Below are positions 41,612 through 41,659 of a DNA stretch of 41,659 nucleotides, piece after piece (position 1 is the stretch's first letter; every line of letters begins with the position of its first letter). Position numbers and translations under genes: made by a program. Under the pieces are notes generated by a model. The model had not been told where the DNA came from, ran no database searches, and was given only the letters and a program-made list of their open reading frames with translations. Source of the stretch: an uncultured Collinsella sp. (lineage in GTDB: Bacteria; Actinomycetota; Coriobacteriia; Coriobacteriales; Coriobacteriaceae); the NCBI GenBank assembly GCA_900549025.1, contig URMZ01000013.1, positions 1 to 41,659 on the forward strand, written 5' to 3'.

Positions 41612-41659
41612 TGTGTTACCGCTGCAGGGGGGTGTTCCTATAGTTTTGTCAACTGGGCA

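Noticed and set aside
1..41659. CRISPR array, tRNA or rRNA genes
   Set aside because: No regularly spaced direct repeats and no cloverleaf or rRNA-like sequence was seen on either strand.

Overview
This is chromosomal DNA from a high-GC actinobacterium, most likely a gut Coriobacteriia of the Collinsella type. The evidence is the gene order (uvrC ... rapZ-whiA-gap-pgk-tpiA-gpmI-secG), a RapZ whose Walker A lysine is arginine as in other actinobacteria, sialic acid catabolism genes, and C/T-ending codon preference in the highly expressed genes. The genus is inference; no rRNA is present. I found no transposase, integrase, tRNA, rRNA or CRISPR array.

Layout. 0.1-3.7 kb (+): coaE, a membrane-anchored lytic transglycosylase and uvrB. 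3.7-9.9 kb (-): two FAD-dependent oxidoreductases, an Mrp-type Fe-S carrier ATPase and an LTA-synthase-family phosphoglycerol transferase. 10.0-17.2 kb (+): uvrA, ybaK, murJ and uvrC, so all three excision-repair genes lie within 16 kb but are broken up by unrelated genes. 17.3-28.07 kb (+): a sialic acid uptake and breakdown cluster between uvrC and rapZ. It holds a lipoprotein binding protein, a permease, a permease-ATPase fusion, an ATPase, a CE7-type esterase, a degenerate esterase paralogue, NanA, a ROK kinase (NanK) and NanE. 28.1-35.3 kb (+): rapZ, whiA, the lower-glycolysis genes gap, pgk, tpiA and gpmI, then secG. 35.3-41.5 kb (+): a complete five-gene oligopeptide transporter oppABCDF.

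How the cluster should work (inference from families and context): sialic acid is captured by the lipoprotein and imported by the Sat/Opp-type ABC transporter. Any O-acetyl groups are removed by the cytoplasmic esterase. NanA splits Neu5Ac to ManNAc and pyruvate, the ROK kinase phosphorylates ManNAc, and NanE epimerises it to GlcNAc-6-P. The nagA/nagB steps are not in this window.

The most unusual material is non-coding or degenerate. (1) The roughly 230-nt leader of the sialic acid operon can fold into a three-way junction with an alternative pairing partner and a further hairpin before the start codon, a candidate undescribed regulatory RNA. (2) The second esterase has lost its nucleophilic serine and its HGY oxyanion motif but keeps the Asp and His, a candidate pseudoenzyme coupled to the active copy. 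(3) Three long, dissimilar palindromic elements lie between nanA and nanK, between nanK and nanE, and after oppF; the last has a perfect 29-bp inverted repeat. (4) AAACGTTT operator-like palindromes occur upstream of both the sialic acid operon and gap.
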